A DNA stretch of 64,000 bases, taken from positions 23,681 to 87,680 of the forward strand of contig CAZAKZ010000005.1 in NCBI GenBank assembly GCA_964485695.1, in the 5' to 3' direction. The translations under genes were made by a program, and so were the position numbers. This DNA is from CAZAKZ01 sp964485695. GTDB lineage: Bacteria; Planctomycetota; JAFGQW01. Of the stretch, positions 17,623 to 27,466 are shown piece by piece (the stretch's first letter is position 1; each line of letters opens with the position of its first letter). Below the pieces are notes generated by a model that was not told the origin of the DNA, ran no database searches, and saw only the letters and a list, made by a program, of their open reading frames with translations.

Positions 17623-20600
17623 ATGTCATCGAATGACCGACGAGATCCCCCTCGAGGAATGAAAGCCGTCCCGGCCAGGATGGCGCTGGACTGCATCCGG
17701 AACGGCCAGACGCTCTTCATCGGCTCCGGATGCGCGGAACCGGTCCTCCTCACCCGAACCCTGGCGGAGATGGCCGAGCAGTTCTCGGATCTCCGCGTCA
17801 TCCATATCATGGCCCAGGGAGACCAGCACCTGGCCCAACCCGAACTGCTGAACCACTTCCGGTACAACACCTTCTACATCGGCCGGGGCGTGGAGGCGGC
17901 CGTGGCCGAGGGCACGGCGGACTTCACCCCCATCAACATGAGCGAGGTGCCCGCCGCCATGGTCAGAGGCACCGTGGGCGTGGACGTGGCCCTGATCCAG
18001 GTGTCCCCCCCCGACGAGGCCGGCCAGTGCAGCCTGGGCATCTCCGTGGACATCGTGAAGGCCGCGGTGATGAACGCGAACATTGTCATCGCCCTGGTGA
18101 ACGAGAACATGCCCGTCACCCGGGGCGATTCCCTCATCCCCATGGACCTCATCGATTTCCGGGTGGAGGGCTCGGATCCGCTCATCGAGGTTTCCCCCCC
18201 GCCCCTGGATCCCCTCTCCCTCACCATCGGCCGCCACGTCGCGGATATCATCACCGACGGCATGACCCTGCACTTCGACACCGGCGCCATCAGTGCCGCC
18301 ACCATGCGCTACCTGGACTCCAAGCACGACCTGGGCATCCACACCGAGATCCTCACCGACGACCTCCTTCGCCTCCTCCGGACCGGGGCGGTCTCCAACC
18401 TCAAGAAGGGCGTGAACCGGGGCACGTCGGTGGTGACCATGGTGCACGGCTCCCGGGAGCTATACGAGGCCGTGGACCGGAATCCGGAGATCGAGGTGCA
18501 CCCCATCGAGTACGTGAACGATCCCATCGTCATTGCCCGGAACGACAACATGGTCTCCCTCCACTCGGTCCACGAGGTCGACCTCACCGGCCAGGCCCGG
18601 GTGGAAATGGAGGAGGCCAGCCATTACCGGAACCTCCCCAGCAGCACGGATTTTCTCTACGGAACCCGGCGCTCGAAGAACGGGTTGACCCTCATGGCCC
18701 TGCCCTCCACGACCCCCGACGGACGCCGCTCCCGTATCGTGGCCGAACTCAAGGGCAGCGGAGTGATCTTCAACCGCGCCATGGTGGACATCGTGGTGAC
18801 GGAATACGGTTCCGTCTACCTCCACGGCCTGTCCATTCGAGAGCGGGCCGTGGCGCTGATTTCCATCGCCCATCCCCGGTTCCGCAAGCTCCTCCTGGAG
18901 GAGGCGAAGCTGTGCAACTACGTGGACCCGAACCAGATCATCCCTCCGGAATCGGGCAGCTTGTATCCCCACCACTACGAGTTCCACCACACGTTTTCCG
19001 GGGGGCTGGAGGTCTTCTTCCGGCCGATGAAACCGACGGATGTCCGCCGGATCCAGAAGCTCTTCTATTCCCTGTCCCTCGCCACCATTCGCCAGCGCTA
19101 TCACGGGGCGATCAAGATCCTGTCCAACGAGTCGGCCCAGAAGCTGGCCAACGTGGACTACAGCCAGGACATGGCCATCATCGGCCTCGTCGGTCCCCGG
19201 AGCAACCAGAAGATCATCGCCGAAGGGCGCTACATGTACAATCCCACCCGGAACATGGGGGAGTTCGACATCCTGGTGGCGGAGGACTACCGGGGCAAGG
19301 GCATCGGCATCTTCCTGGCCGATTACCTGAAGAAGATCGCCTATTCCAGGGGCATCGCCGGCGTCTACGCCGACGTCATCGAGGGGAACCGGGCCACCAT
19401 GGCGCTCCTGGCCAAGGCGTGGCCCACCACCGAAAAGCACTTCGAATCCGATTCCTGCATCTACATCCTGCGGTTCCCCCGTGAGGACATCCTGCGACCC
19501 AAGGACAGCATCATCGTCTACTCCGGCCGGTTCAACGACTACACCTACGGCGAGGCGCACCCGTTCAAGCCGGAACGCGCCCGGTCCGCTCTCAGGCTCA
19601 TCGACAAGGAGGGTTTCTTGAGCGAGCCCTGGATGCGAGTGGAGGAGCCCAGAATGACCACCCGGGAACGGCTCATCGAGTCCCACGATCCGGCGTTCAT
19701 CGAAACCCTGGAGAGGGCGGGGGCGGGGAAATGGGACGAGGCCTTGATCCACTACAACCTGGGTGGAGACGACGTGCCGGTGTTCCGGGGGCTCTTCGAC
19801 TACATCATGCTCTACACCTCGGCCACCCTCACCGGCGTGGATCTGATCACCGACGATAAGGTGAATCTGGTATTCAATCCCCTGGGGGGATTCCACCACG
19901 CCAGCCGAAACCACGCCGAGGGATTCTGCTACGTGAACGACGCCATCGTGGCCATCGACGACTTTCTGGCCCACGGATTCCGGGTCGCATACATCGACAT
20001 CGACGCCCACCACGGAAACGGGGTTCAGGACACCTACTACAAGGATGACCGTGTCCTGGTGATCTCGACCCACGAGACGGGAAAGACGCTCTACCCCTGG
20101 TCGGGCTTCGAGACGGAGATCGGCGAGGAGAGGGGCCGGGGCTTCAACATCAACATCCCCATGCCTCCTCAAACCGACGACGAGGCGTTCGAGATGGTCC
20201 TCGACCAGATCCTCACCCCGGCGATGAAGTTCTTCAAGCCCGGCGTCGTGGTTGCCGTGGTGGGCGCCGACACCCACAGGAATGATCCCCTGACCCACCT
20301 GAGCCTCACCAACAACGGCATGGTGGAGGCCCTGAAACGCGTCCGGACCTACAGTAACCATCTCCTCCTTCTGGGCGGCGGCGGCTACAACCTCAAGTCC
20401 ACTGCCCGGGCCTGGTGTCGGATGTGGGCCACCGCCAACCGCATCGACTCCATGCCCGACTACCTCTCGGTCCTGGGAGGAACCTTTCTGGGATCGGAGG
20501 AGCTCAAGGGGGCGGGTATCGTGGACCCGGCCTACCGGGTCTCCGGGGAGGAGAAGGACAAGATCTTCGAGGCCCTGGACGAGGTCATCCAGTTCCACAT

Positions 20601-20649
20601 GGACGAGACGCTCCCGCTGCTCAAGGAGCGGTGCGGAGAACGTACGTGA
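17623..20649 (+). CDS. Three-domain acetyl-CoA hydrolase/transferase, GNAT acetyltransferase and HDAC-like deacetylase
   Basis: A 1008-residue fusion. Residues about 15-450 form an acetyl-CoA hydrolase/CoA-transferase (VIHIMAQGD, VSPPDEAGQCSLG, FNRAMVDIVVTEYG, LHGLSIRERA). Residues about 480-640 are a GNAT domain with the acetyl-CoA motif R557-GK-G560-I-G562. Residues about 650-1000 are a class I/II histone-deacetylase (AcuC-type) domain. Its catalytic residues are intact: His pair H758/H759, zinc ligands D794, H796 and D883, and Y922 in GGGGYN. The protein could therefore handle acetyl-CoA, transfer acetyl to a lysine and remove it again. In Bacillus, AcuA (GNAT) and AcuC (deacetylase) control acetyl-CoA synthetase in this way, so control of acetate activation is a reasonable inference. 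The ATG at 17623 follows AAGAAGG; a TTG at 17542 is less likely. The gene is monocistronic. Confidence 0.85.
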   Translation: MSSNDRRDPPRGMKAVPARMALDCIRNGQTLFIGSGCAEPVLLTRTLAEMAEQFSDLRVIHIMAQGDQHLAQPELLNHFRYNTFYIGRGVEAAVAEGTADFTPINMSEVPAAMVRGTVGVDVALIQVSPPDEAGQCSLGISVDIVKAAVMNANIVIALVNENMPVTRGDSLIPMDLIDFRVEGSDPLIEVSPPPLDPLSLTIGRHVADIITDGMTLHFDTGAISAATMRYLDSKHDLGIHTEILTDDLLRLLRTGAVSNLKKGVNRGTSVVTMVHGSRELYEAVDRNPEIEVHPIEYVNDPIVIARNDNMVSLHSVHEVDLTGQARVEMEEASHYRNLPSSTDFLYGTRRSKNGLTLMALPSTTPDGRRSRIVAELKGSGVIFNRAMVDIVVTEYGSVYLHGLSIRERAVALISIAHPRFRKLLLEEAKLCNYVDPNQIIPPESGSLYPHHYEFHHTFSGGLEVFFRPMKPTDVRRIQKLFYSLSLATIRQRYHGAIKILSNESAQKLANVDYSQDMAIIGLVGPRSNQKIIAEGRYMYNPTRNMGEFDILVAEDYRGKGIGIFLADYLKKIAYSRGIAGVYADVIEGNRATMALLAKAWPTTEKHFESDSCIYILRFPREDILRPKDSIIVYSGRFNDYTYGEAHPFKPERARSALRLIDKEGFLSEPWMRVEEPRMTTRERLIESHDPAFIETLERAGAGKWDEALIHYNLGGDDVPVFRGLFDYIMLYTSATLTGVDLITDDKVNLVFNPLGGFHHASRNHAEGFCYVNDAIVAIDDFLAHGFRVAYIDIDAHHGNGVQDTYYKDDRVLVISTHETGKTLYPWSGFETEIGEERGRGFNINIPMPPQTDDEAFEMVLDQILTPAMKFFKPGVVVAVVGADTHRNDPLTHLSLTNNGMVEALKRVRTYSNHLLLLGGGGYNLKSTARAWCRMWATANRIDSMPDYLSVLGGTFLGSEELKGAGIVDPAYRVSGEEKDKIFEALDEVIQFHMDETLPLLKERCGERT

Positions 20650-20654
20650 GGCGG

Positions 20655-21884
20655 TCAGGCACAGCCCCGTAGCACCCGATCGTAGACCGCGCGGTACTTC
20701 CCCACCTGGGCGGCCCAGGTCCGCTCGGCCAGGACGTAGCGCCGCCCCTGGATCCCCATGTGCTTTCTCCGCTGCGGATTCGCCAGCAGATCACGAATCG
20801 CCCGGGTCAGGGCGTCGGCATCGTCGGCAGGAAACGAGGCCGCCCCGTCCCCCGCGGGTTCCAGCAGCTCCCGGATGCCGCCCACGTCGCTGCCCAGCAC
20901 CGGCAGGCCCAGGGCCATGGCCTCGAGGGGTTTCAGGGGGGTTGTGAATTCCGTGAGGCGGTTGCTGTGACGGGGATACACCAGAAGATCCACGAGAGCG
21001 TAGTGATCCGCCACGGCCTCGTGGGCCACCCGGCCTGGCATCACCACCCGACCCTCGAGGCCGAGGTCCCTCACCTTCTGTCTGAGGGCTGCCTCCTCGG
21101 GCCCGCCGCCCACCAGAAGGAGCGTCACCTCGGGGAGATCGCGCAGAACTGGAGCCATGGCCTCCAGCAGCAGGGCCAGCCCCTCGTAGGCGTAAAAGGA
21201 ACCGAGGAATCCGACCACGGGCCCGGGGCCGAGACCGAGGGCGCTTCCGAGGTCCGGATCGGGAGGCCGCGGCTTGAAACGGTCCGTGTCCACGCCGTTG
21301 CCCACCACGTGCACCCGATCAGCGGCCACGCCCCGGGCCGTGATCTCGCGCCGGAGCGCCTCGCAGAGCACCACCACGCAGTCGACTTTCCGGAGAAGCC
21401 GGGTCTCGAGATACCGGCTGATGCGGTAGCGCATCGATCCCTCGGTGAATGTGCCGTGGTCCACGGCGGCGTCTTCCCATAGAGCCCGCACCTCGTAGAC
21501 CAGCGGCGGCCCTCCGGTGCGGCGCACCCTGAGTGCCGGGGTGCCGTTCAGGCTCGGAGAGTGGGCGTGGACCACCGCGATCTCCCCCTCTGCGTCCAGG
21601 GTCCGGCGCAACGAGGCCTCGAGGTCGCGCATGAGTCCCGCCTGCGAGAGAAAGGGCACCCGGTTCATGAGCCCCCGCAGGCCCGAGGTCCGAAGCGGGC
21701 TGCGGTAGATCCTCAATGCCTCGGGCGCTCCCTCCACCGATCCCTCCTCGTATACGTGCCGGGGGGAGGTGAGCACCACCGCCTCCACGCCCAGGTCTTT
21801 CTGGTGGGTCAGGATGCTGGAGGACCGGAAGGTGTAGCCGCTGTGATAGGGCAGGTAGTGGTCGAGGATGTGGAGAACCTTCAC
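20655..21884 (-). CDS. Glycosyltransferase, XrtA/PEP-CTERM-associated (stp2-like, TIGR04063 type)
   Basis: A 409-residue GT-B (family 4-like) glycosyltransferase. The N-terminus ILDHYLPYHSGYTFR and VVLTSPRH is characteristic of the exosortase-A-associated Daro_2409 family. The C-terminal half has the sugar-nucleotide-binding EAMALGLPVLGSDVGGIRELL. It adds a sugar to the growing exopolysaccharide repeat on the cytoplasmic face. The GTG start at 21884 follows GGAGG and overlaps the stop of the amidotransferase gene (GTGA), making it the last gene of the operon. It converges with the deacetylase fusion gene 5 bp away. Confidence 0.85.
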   Translation of the reverse strand: MKVLHILDHYLPYHSGYTFRSSSILTHQKDLGVEAVVLTSPRHVYEEGSVEGAPEALRIYRSPLRTSGLRGLMNRVPFLSQAGLMRDLEASLRRTLDAEGEIAVVHAHSPSLNGTPALRVRRTGGPPLVYEVRALWEDAAVDHGTFTEGSMRYRISRYLETRLLRKVDCVVVLCEALRREITARGVAADRVHVVGNGVDTDRFKPRPPDPDLGSALGLGPGPVVGFLGSFYAYEGLALLLEAMAPVLRDLPEVTLLLVGGGPEEAALRQKVRDLGLEGRVVMPGRVAHEAVADHYALVDLLVYPRHSNRLTEFTTPLKPLEAMALGLPVLGSDVGGIRELLEPAGDGAASFPADDADALTRAIRDLLANPQRRKHMGIQGRRYVLAERTWAAQVGKYRAVYDRVLRGCA

Positions 21885-23791
21885 GCCACGCCTCCAGCCA
21901 GACGCGGTCCGGTCGGGGCCAGGTATCGCTCCGCCCATCGGTCGAACATCAGAAGGGTCCACAGGGCCACGCTGTGGTCGGCCAGGCCCGAGCGGTGTTC
22001 CCGGACCAGGCGCTTGACCGCCTCGGGGCGGAAATGGGCGGCCACGGCCTCGCGGTCACACAGGCTTTCCACCAGCGGCACCAGGTCGGTGCGGAACCAG
22101 TGCTTCAGGGGCACTTCGAAGCCTTTCTTGGGGCCGTCCAGCACCTCGTCGGGCACGCGGCCCCGCAGGGCCTTCTTCAGAACGTACTTGTGCTCCCGGC
22201 CGTTCAGCTTCCATGCCGCAGGTATCCGTCCGGCCAGTTCCACGGCCTCGTGGTCCAGGAGCGGCACGCGCACCTCCAGGGAATGGGCCATGCTGGCCCG
22301 ATCCACCTTGGTCAGTATGTCATCGGTGAGGTAGGTGAGAAGGTCCACGCCCTGGGCCCGGGAAACGGGATCCGGTGCGTCGATGCTCTCGTAGATCTTC
22401 CGGAACGCTTCGGATGCATCGTAGCCCTTTAGAGCATCTACCCAGTGCGGCGCCAGGAGCCGCTTCTTATCGCCCTCGCTCATCTGGGTCACGGACCGGT
22501 AAAAGGCGTGCGCCGGATCGTCGGCCAGGTTCAGGAGCAGGGTCCGGGCGCGAAACCTCCGGGGAAGCCAGTGCGCCCTGGGATAGAAGCTTCCCAGCAA
22601 TCCGGCCAGGGCCCGGCCGGGTCGGCCGGGAATCCATCGCCGGAAGCGATTCTCCAGGCCTTCAAACCAGTAGCGACGGTACCCGGCGTGGGTCTCGTCC
22701 CCCCCGTCGCCGGAGAGCGCCACGGTGACGCGCTCCCGCGTGACCTGGCTGAGGTAATACGTGGGCACGGCCGAGACGTCCGCGAACGGTTCGTCGAAGT
22801 GGTAGGCCAGGGCATCCACCACCGAGAGAGCATCCGGTGTCACGAGGCGCTCGGCGTGGTCCGCCCCCACGGCCTCGGCCACCCGCCGGGCCCGGGGCCG
22901 CTCGTCGAATCCCTCCACCTCGAAGCCGATGGTGGTGGTCCTGGGCGTTTCAACGCCGGCCTCCACCATGAGGTGCACCACCGCGGAGGAGTCGACGCCG
23001 CCCGAGAGAAAGGCGCCGAGTGGCACGTCGGACATGAGGCGGCGATGCACGGAGGTGGTGAGCAGGGACCGGAGCGCCTCGACGGTCTCCTCGAGGGAGC
23101 GTCCCCCGGGACAGGGATCGAACCGGGGGCGCCAGTAGCAACGTACCTGTGGGGGCGTGCCGGGTGTTTTCACGAGGGTGTGGCCTGGCGACAGCTTGTA
23201 AATGTCCTGGAAGATGGTCTTCGGCGCCGGCACGTAGAGGAAGCTCAGATAGTCGCTTAGCGCCGTCATCTCGAGGCGCCTGGGCACGTCGGGATGGACG
23301 AGGATCGCCTTCAGCTCGGAACCGAAGACCAGGCGGTCGCCTCGAAGCGCATAGTAGAGAGGCTTGATACCCAGGCGGTCCCGGGCCAGGAGAAGTCGGC
23401 GCCTCCTGGCGTCGTAGATCGCGAATGCGAACATGCCGTTCAGACGTTCCACCAGGCGTTCGCCCTCTTCCTCGTAGAGGTGCAGGAGAACTTCGGTGTC
23501 CGAACGACTCCGGAAGACGTGGCCGCGGTCCACGAGGTCGTCCCGGAGCTCAAGATGGTTGTAGATCTCTCCGTTGAAGGCGACGTGGATCGTACCGTCC
23601 TCGTTGGCCATGGGCTGGGCCCCGCCCTTGAGGTCCACGATGCTCAACCGGCGGTGTCCGAGGCCGACACCTTCCCCGACATGGAAGCCCTGGCCGTCGG
23701 GTCCGCGGTGGACCAGGGTGTCGGTCATGGCCTGGAGGATCCCCGGCGGGGTCGGGGCCTCCCCATCGATGTATCCTGCAATACCGCACAT
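21881..23791 (-). CDS. asnB: Asparagine-synthase-like amidotransferase, XrtA-associated
   Basis: A 636-residue glutamine-hydrolysing asparagine synthetase homologue. Cys2 in MCGIAGYIDG is the N-terminal nucleophile of the class II glutaminase domain, followed by LVHRGPDGQGF and GHRRLSIVDL. The C-terminal synthetase domain carries the ATP-pyrophosphatase loop LSGGVDSSAVVHLM. I start at ATG 23791 so that Cys becomes N-terminal; a GTG two codons earlier would overlap the upstream stop but bury the nucleophile. Members in XrtA exopolysaccharide loci (TIGR03108) are thought to amidate a sugar or an acidic group on the polysaccharide, not make free asparagine. Confidence 0.87.
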   Translation of the reverse strand: MCGIAGYIDGEAPTPPGILQAMTDTLVHRGPDGQGFHVGEGVGLGHRRLSIVDLKGGAQPMANEDGTIHVAFNGEIYNHLELRDDLVDRGHVFRSRSDTEVLLHLYEEEGERLVERLNGMFAFAIYDARRRRLLLARDRLGIKPLYYALRGDRLVFGSELKAILVHPDVPRRLEMTALSDYLSFLYVPAPKTIFQDIYKLSPGHTLVKTPGTPPQVRCYWRPRFDPCPGGRSLEETVEALRSLLTTSVHRRLMSDVPLGAFLSGGVDSSAVVHLMVEAGVETPRTTTIGFEVEGFDERPRARRVAEAVGADHAERLVTPDALSVVDALAYHFDEPFADVSAVPTYYLSQVTRERVTVALSGDGGDETHAGYRRYWFEGLENRFRRWIPGRPGRALAGLLGSFYPRAHWLPRRFRARTLLLNLADDPAHAFYRSVTQMSEGDKKRLLAPHWVDALKGYDASEAFRKIYESIDAPDPVSRAQGVDLLTYLTDDILTKVDRASMAHSLEVRVPLLDHEAVELAGRIPAAWKLNGREHKYVLKKALRGRVPDEVLDGPKKGFEVPLKHWFRTDLVPLVESLCDREAVAAHFRPEAVKRLVREHRSGLADHSVALWTLLMFDRWAERYLAPTGPRLAGGVA

Positions 23792-23793
23792 GT

Positions 23794-24906
23794 TCACACC
23801 CCCGCTGAAGATCGATAGATGTCTCTGTACGCACCGGCCATGCGATCCAGGGTGAAGCGATTCAGAAATCGTGCACGTCCGGCCCGCCCCATTTCACGCC
23901 GGAGGGCGGGATCCATCAACAGTCTTTTCAGCGAATCCTGCAGGGCGTGGACGTCCCCCACCTCGAAGAGCAGTCCGGTCACCCCGTCCACCACCACCTC
24001 CGGGATGCCGCCGACGCGGGAGGCGACCACGGGGCGCTCCATTGCCATGGCCTCGATGAGAGTCAGGGGCAGGCCCTCGCTCCTGGAGGGGAGGACCACC
24101 ACGTCGAGGGCGGAATAGATGTCACCGAGGTCGGATCGAAACCCGAGGATCCGCACCCGGTCCTCCATGCCGAGTTTTCGGGCTTGCATCTCCAGGTCGG
24201 CGCGGAGCGGCCCGTCGCCCGCCAGGACCACGTGGAGGTCTGGAAACGCGCCCAGGAGTCCCGAGGTGGCCTCGAGGAGCAGCTGGTGGTCCTTCACCGG
24301 CTTCAGGCCCGCCACCACCCCCACCACCCGGGCAGCCGCCGGGATGGACCACGATTCCCGGACGGCGCCGGCGACGGCCGGGTCGGCACCCGGGAGGTGG
24401 ACGCCGTTGGGCACCACCCGGACCCGGTCCCCGCCGATCCTCTCGAAACGGAGCAGAAGGGACCTCAGCTCCTCGGACACGGTCACCACCTGGCGGGTCG
24501 AGACGGCCAGGGCGAAGTTCAGGATCCGCACCGCCAGGCGTCCGGGAAAGATCCGGTCGTGCTCGGTGTAGACCACGGGGATGCGCGCCAGGAACGCCGC
24601 GACGCCGCCGTAGAAGAGAGCCGTATCGTTGTGGGCGTGCAGGACGTCAATGCCGAGGTCCCGGAGCAGCCGGTGGAGGCGAAATGGATAGTGGAAATCC
24701 ACGCCGGGTTTTCGCTTGCACACGTGCACCGAGACGCCGGCCTCGGTCAGGACGGCTTCCAGTTCCCCGCCGTCGTCGTAGCACACCACCGAGGCCCGTT
24801 CCTCTCCGGTCATGCACCGGGCGAGATGGACCACCATCCACTCCAGCCCCCCCACCTCGAGGGTCGGGATCAGGAAGCCCACGTGGAGCCGTCGCTGCGC
24901 GGTCAT
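23794..24906 (-). CDS. Glycosyltransferase family 4 protein
   Basis: A 370-residue GT-B glycosyltransferase. The N-terminus GFLIPTLEVGGLEWMVVHLA binds the acceptor side. The C-terminus has VLPSRSEGLPLTLIEAMA and RPVVASRVGGIPEVV, the donor-nucleotide site of GT4 enzymes. The ATG at 24906 overlaps the stop of the ligase gene by four bases; the open frame upstream of it belongs to the ligase region. Together with the two other glycosyltransferases it should assemble the repeat unit. Specificity is unknown. Confidence 0.87.
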   Translation of the reverse strand: MTAQRRLHVGFLIPTLEVGGLEWMVVHLARCMTGEERASVVCYDDGGELEAVLTEAGVSVHVCKRKPGVDFHYPFRLHRLLRDLGIDVLHAHNDTALFYGGVAAFLARIPVVYTEHDRIFPGRLAVRILNFALAVSTRQVVTVSEELRSLLLRFERIGGDRVRVVPNGVHLPGADPAVAGAVRESWSIPAAARVVGVVAGLKPVKDHQLLLEATSGLLGAFPDLHVVLAGDGPLRADLEMQARKLGMEDRVRILGFRSDLGDIYSALDVVVLPSRSEGLPLTLIEAMAMERPVVASRVGGIPEVVVDGVTGLLFEVGDVHALQDSLKRLLMDPALRREMGRAGRARFLNRFTLDRMAGAYRDIYRSSAGV

Positions 24907-26231
24907 GGCTGGAGTCCCCCCGAAGTTCCGGCTGTGGATTCGGCCGTGGTCTCGGCTGCCGCCGCCGGTCCGGCCTCGCGCACGACCACGCGCGGAAATA
25001 CGGCCTTCATGGCCACCACGATGCCCACGATGTGGTAGTAGAGGTCGAAGTCGTTCCGGGAGAGGAAAAAACCGCTGACGGCGAAGGCCATGAGGCTCAC
25101 CTCGAACATGTGACAGTAGTTGATGAACCACAGGTTTTCCGGCAGCTTCGGAGTCCGCTTCCGGAGTCTGCGCAGGGTCAGGTAGGTGAACAACAGGAGG
25201 AAGACGAACGGAATGAGCAGGGTGAAGCCTCCGTCGGACAGGGTCTGGAAGTAGATGTTGTGGGCCACGTGGCGGTTCAGGGGGTTGGGGGCGTAGCGGT
25301 CGAAGGTCTTCTTGTTGTCCAGGTTCCGGGGACCGACACCGGTGAAGGGGCGTTCCATGCCAATTCTCCAGCAGGTCTCCCAGGCGTTGAAGCGGCCTCG
25401 CACCGAGCCGTCCTCGCTGAAATCCTCGATGGTCTTGATCCGGTCGAAGTACTCGGGCGATATGAAGGGGATCAGTGTGACACCGAGGAAGATCAGGAAG
25501 ACGAGGCTGGAGATGGCCAGGGTCTTTCGCCTGGATTTCAGGGCCAGGAAGAAGGCCACGGCCACCAGGCCCAGGAAACCCCCGCGGCTGTGGGTGAGGA
25601 TCACGGCCACTGCGGTGAAAAAGGCGGTCAACCCGAGAATCCACTTGTGGAGCTTCTCCTTCTCGGTGATGGCGAGGTAGTAGAGCATGGGTAAGGCCAT
25701 GTTCAGGGCCAGGGCGAAGTCGTTGTTGTCCAGGATGAATCCTCCAGGGCCCTGGAGCTTCGCGCCGCGCAGAGCGCCCAGGAATCCGCCCTTGAATCCC
25801 AGCGCCCCGATGCTGAGTGCCACGGCCCAGGCCATCATCCGGAGCCGGGCGCCGCTGGTGATGAGGCTGGCGGTCAGCAATGTCATGAGGAAGATCTTCC
25901 AGTAGTCGTGGAACTTCTCCCACGCATCTTCCTGGTTGTAGAGGGCGCAGTCACACACGATGGCCAGAATGGCGAGCATCATCAAGATGAGCAAAACCTC
26001 CCGGCAGAAGAGGTTCGTGATACGCTCCCGGCCCATCAACAGGGCGAAGAAGAATCCGATGGAGGTGGCGATGGCGATTAAGAAGCTGAGCCTGTAGTCC
26101 TGGACGCCCCAGGCCAGGTCGTGGGGCCTGAAGTAGGCGGCCCAGGACCAGAGCAAGGCCCCGTAGAACGGCCTAAACAGGGCCACGGGCAGGCTCAGGG
26201 CCACGATGGTTATGACTATGGCCGCGCGCAT
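24903..26231 (-). CDS. O-antigen-ligase-like membrane protein, XrtA-associated
   Basis: A 442-residue polytopic protein with about ten hydrophobic segments and a large periplasmic loop (about 270-345). It contains FRPHDLAWGVQDYRLS near the start, TGVGPRNLDNKKTF and RHVAHNIYFQTLSDGGF, features of the WaaL/O-antigen ligase family and of the putative O-glycosylation ligase in exosortase-A loci (TIGR03097). It would polymerise or attach polysaccharide in the periplasm. ATG 26231 is chosen because the hydrophobic N-terminus MRAAIVITIVAL starts there; it overlaps the preceding gene by 16 bp. The C-terminal 25 residues are low-complexity Ala/Thr/Glu. Confidence 0.82.
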   Translation of the reverse strand: MRAAIVITIVALSLPVALFRPFYGALLWSWAAYFRPHDLAWGVQDYRLSFLIAIATSIGFFFALLMGRERITNLFCREVLLILMMLAILAIVCDCALYNQEDAWEKFHDYWKIFLMTLLTASLITSGARLRMMAWAVALSIGALGFKGGFLGALRGAKLQGPGGFILDNNDFALALNMALPMLYYLAITEKEKLHKWILGLTAFFTAVAVILTHSRGGFLGLVAVAFFLALKSRRKTLAISSLVFLIFLGVTLIPFISPEYFDRIKTIEDFSEDGSVRGRFNAWETCWRIGMERPFTGVGPRNLDNKKTFDRYAPNPLNRHVAHNIYFQTLSDGGFTLLIPFVFLLLFTYLTLRRLRKRTPKLPENLWFINYCHMFEVSLMAFAVSGFFLSRNDFDLYYHIVGIVVAMKAVFPRVVVREAGPAAAAETTAESTAGTSGGLQP

Positions 26232-27466
26232 CGCTGCCCAACCGCCGATTTTGTGGTGCCGCTTACCATGGCCCCGTCCAGGATGGAATCCAGCTTTGCC
26301 AGTTCCCCGGGCCACGCGTATTGCTCAGCAATGATCCCGCGACCGACGCGACCGAGTCGCTGCCTCTTCTCGCGGTGGAGGAGGAGGTCCACCGCCTGGT
26401 CGGCCAGCTCTTCCGGAGTTCGCCCCAGCGCCACGCCGTCCCCCGCCTCGAGGTCGATTCCCTGCACGGCCTCGGGTGTGGCCACGACCGCAATGCTCGA
26501 GGCCATGGCCTCGAGAACCTTGTTGAGCACGCCCTGGGTCACACGGAAAGGCGCCACGCTCACCGCCGCCCGGCTGTAGACCGCCTTGATGTCCTCCACG
26601 TACCCGGCCAGGCGGACGCCGCCCCGGCCGTCGAGGGCCCTGAGGCGGCCCGGAGCCCTGGGGCCGACCACCAGGAACTCGGCTCCTGGTACGCGTTCTC
26701 GGACCCGGGGCATGACGTCCCGGGCGAAGAACTCCACGGCGTCCATGTTCGGAAAATAGTCCAGAGCGCCCGCGAACAGCAGGGTCCTGTCGTCCTCTCC
26801 GGTCCGATCCCCGGGAAAGTCCCCCACCTCCATGGCGTTTCCGACGACAACGATGTGGTCCTGGAGAGATCCTGAAAACAGGGACTTCTCGTGCCGGGAC
26901 ACCACGAGGGTGGCGAAAGAACGCTTCACCCACTGCGTCTCGGCCCGGGCGAGGCGACGCGCCTCCAGACGGTAGAGGATTCTCTTCATTCCCCTGAACC
27001 AGTCTCCGTACTTGGCCCACTTCACGCTATCCCGATCCACCAGGTCCAGCACCACGGGCACCCCCACCCGGAAAGCGACCGGGGCGACCTGGGAACTGAA
27101 GGCCACAACCACGTCCGGCCGCTTCTCGGCCGCCAGGCGCCGGACCGCAGATCCCAGGCGTCGGCCCGGAAAATAGGCCACGCTCAGGGACTTTCCCGTG
27201 ACCAAGCCGAGGGCGGTACGGGCGAGAGCTCCGGTGCGGCCGAAGGGAATGACCTCCACGGCCTCTGCATGGTCCTTCAGCGCGCGTGCATGGTGCAGGT
27301 CGTCGACGTTATCGGCGGCAGCCACGATGCGGAGGTTGTGCCGCCGGGACAGGTAGCGCACTAGCTGGAGGGAACGGATCTTGTCGCCCTTGTCCGGCGG
27401 ATAGGGGATCCTGTGGGAGAGGAACAGGATTTCCTTCTCAGGGCTTGCGCAAGAATAAATTCCCAT
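26216..27466 (-). CDS. Sugar transferase, XrtA-associated (stp1-like), start codon inside a repeat element
   Basis: A 416-residue GT-B glycosyltransferase of the TIGR03087 type. The family start ILFLSHRIPYPPDKGDKIRS is present from residue 13, and AMASSIAVVATPEAVQGI marks the donor site. The only good start, ATG 27466, lies within the left terminal repeat of the 181-bp palindromic element. The first eight residues (MGIYSCAS) are therefore element-encoded, and the natural N-terminus was probably replaced. The Shine-Dalgarno is weak. The tyrosine kinase stop abuts the other end of the element, so the gene is still in the operon but separated by a long RNA hairpin. Confidence 0.82.
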   Translation of the reverse strand: MGIYSCASPEKEILFLSHRIPYPPDKGDKIRSLQLVRYLSRRHNLRIVAAADNVDDLHHARALKDHAEAVEVIPFGRTGALARTALGLVTGKSLSVAYFPGRRLGSAVRRLAAEKRPDVVVAFSSQVAPVAFRVGVPVVLDLVDRDSVKWAKYGDWFRGMKRILYRLEARRLARAETQWVKRSFATLVVSRHEKSLFSGSLQDHIVVVGNAMEVGDFPGDRTGEDDRTLLFAGALDYFPNMDAVEFFARDVMPRVRERVPGAEFLVVGPRAPGRLRALDGRGGVRLAGYVEDIKAVYSRAAVSVAPFRVTQGVLNKVLEAMASSIAVVATPEAVQGIDLEAGDGVALGRTPEELADQAVDLLLHREKRQRLGRVGRGIIAEQYAWPGELAKLDSILDGAMVSGTTKSAVGQRCARP

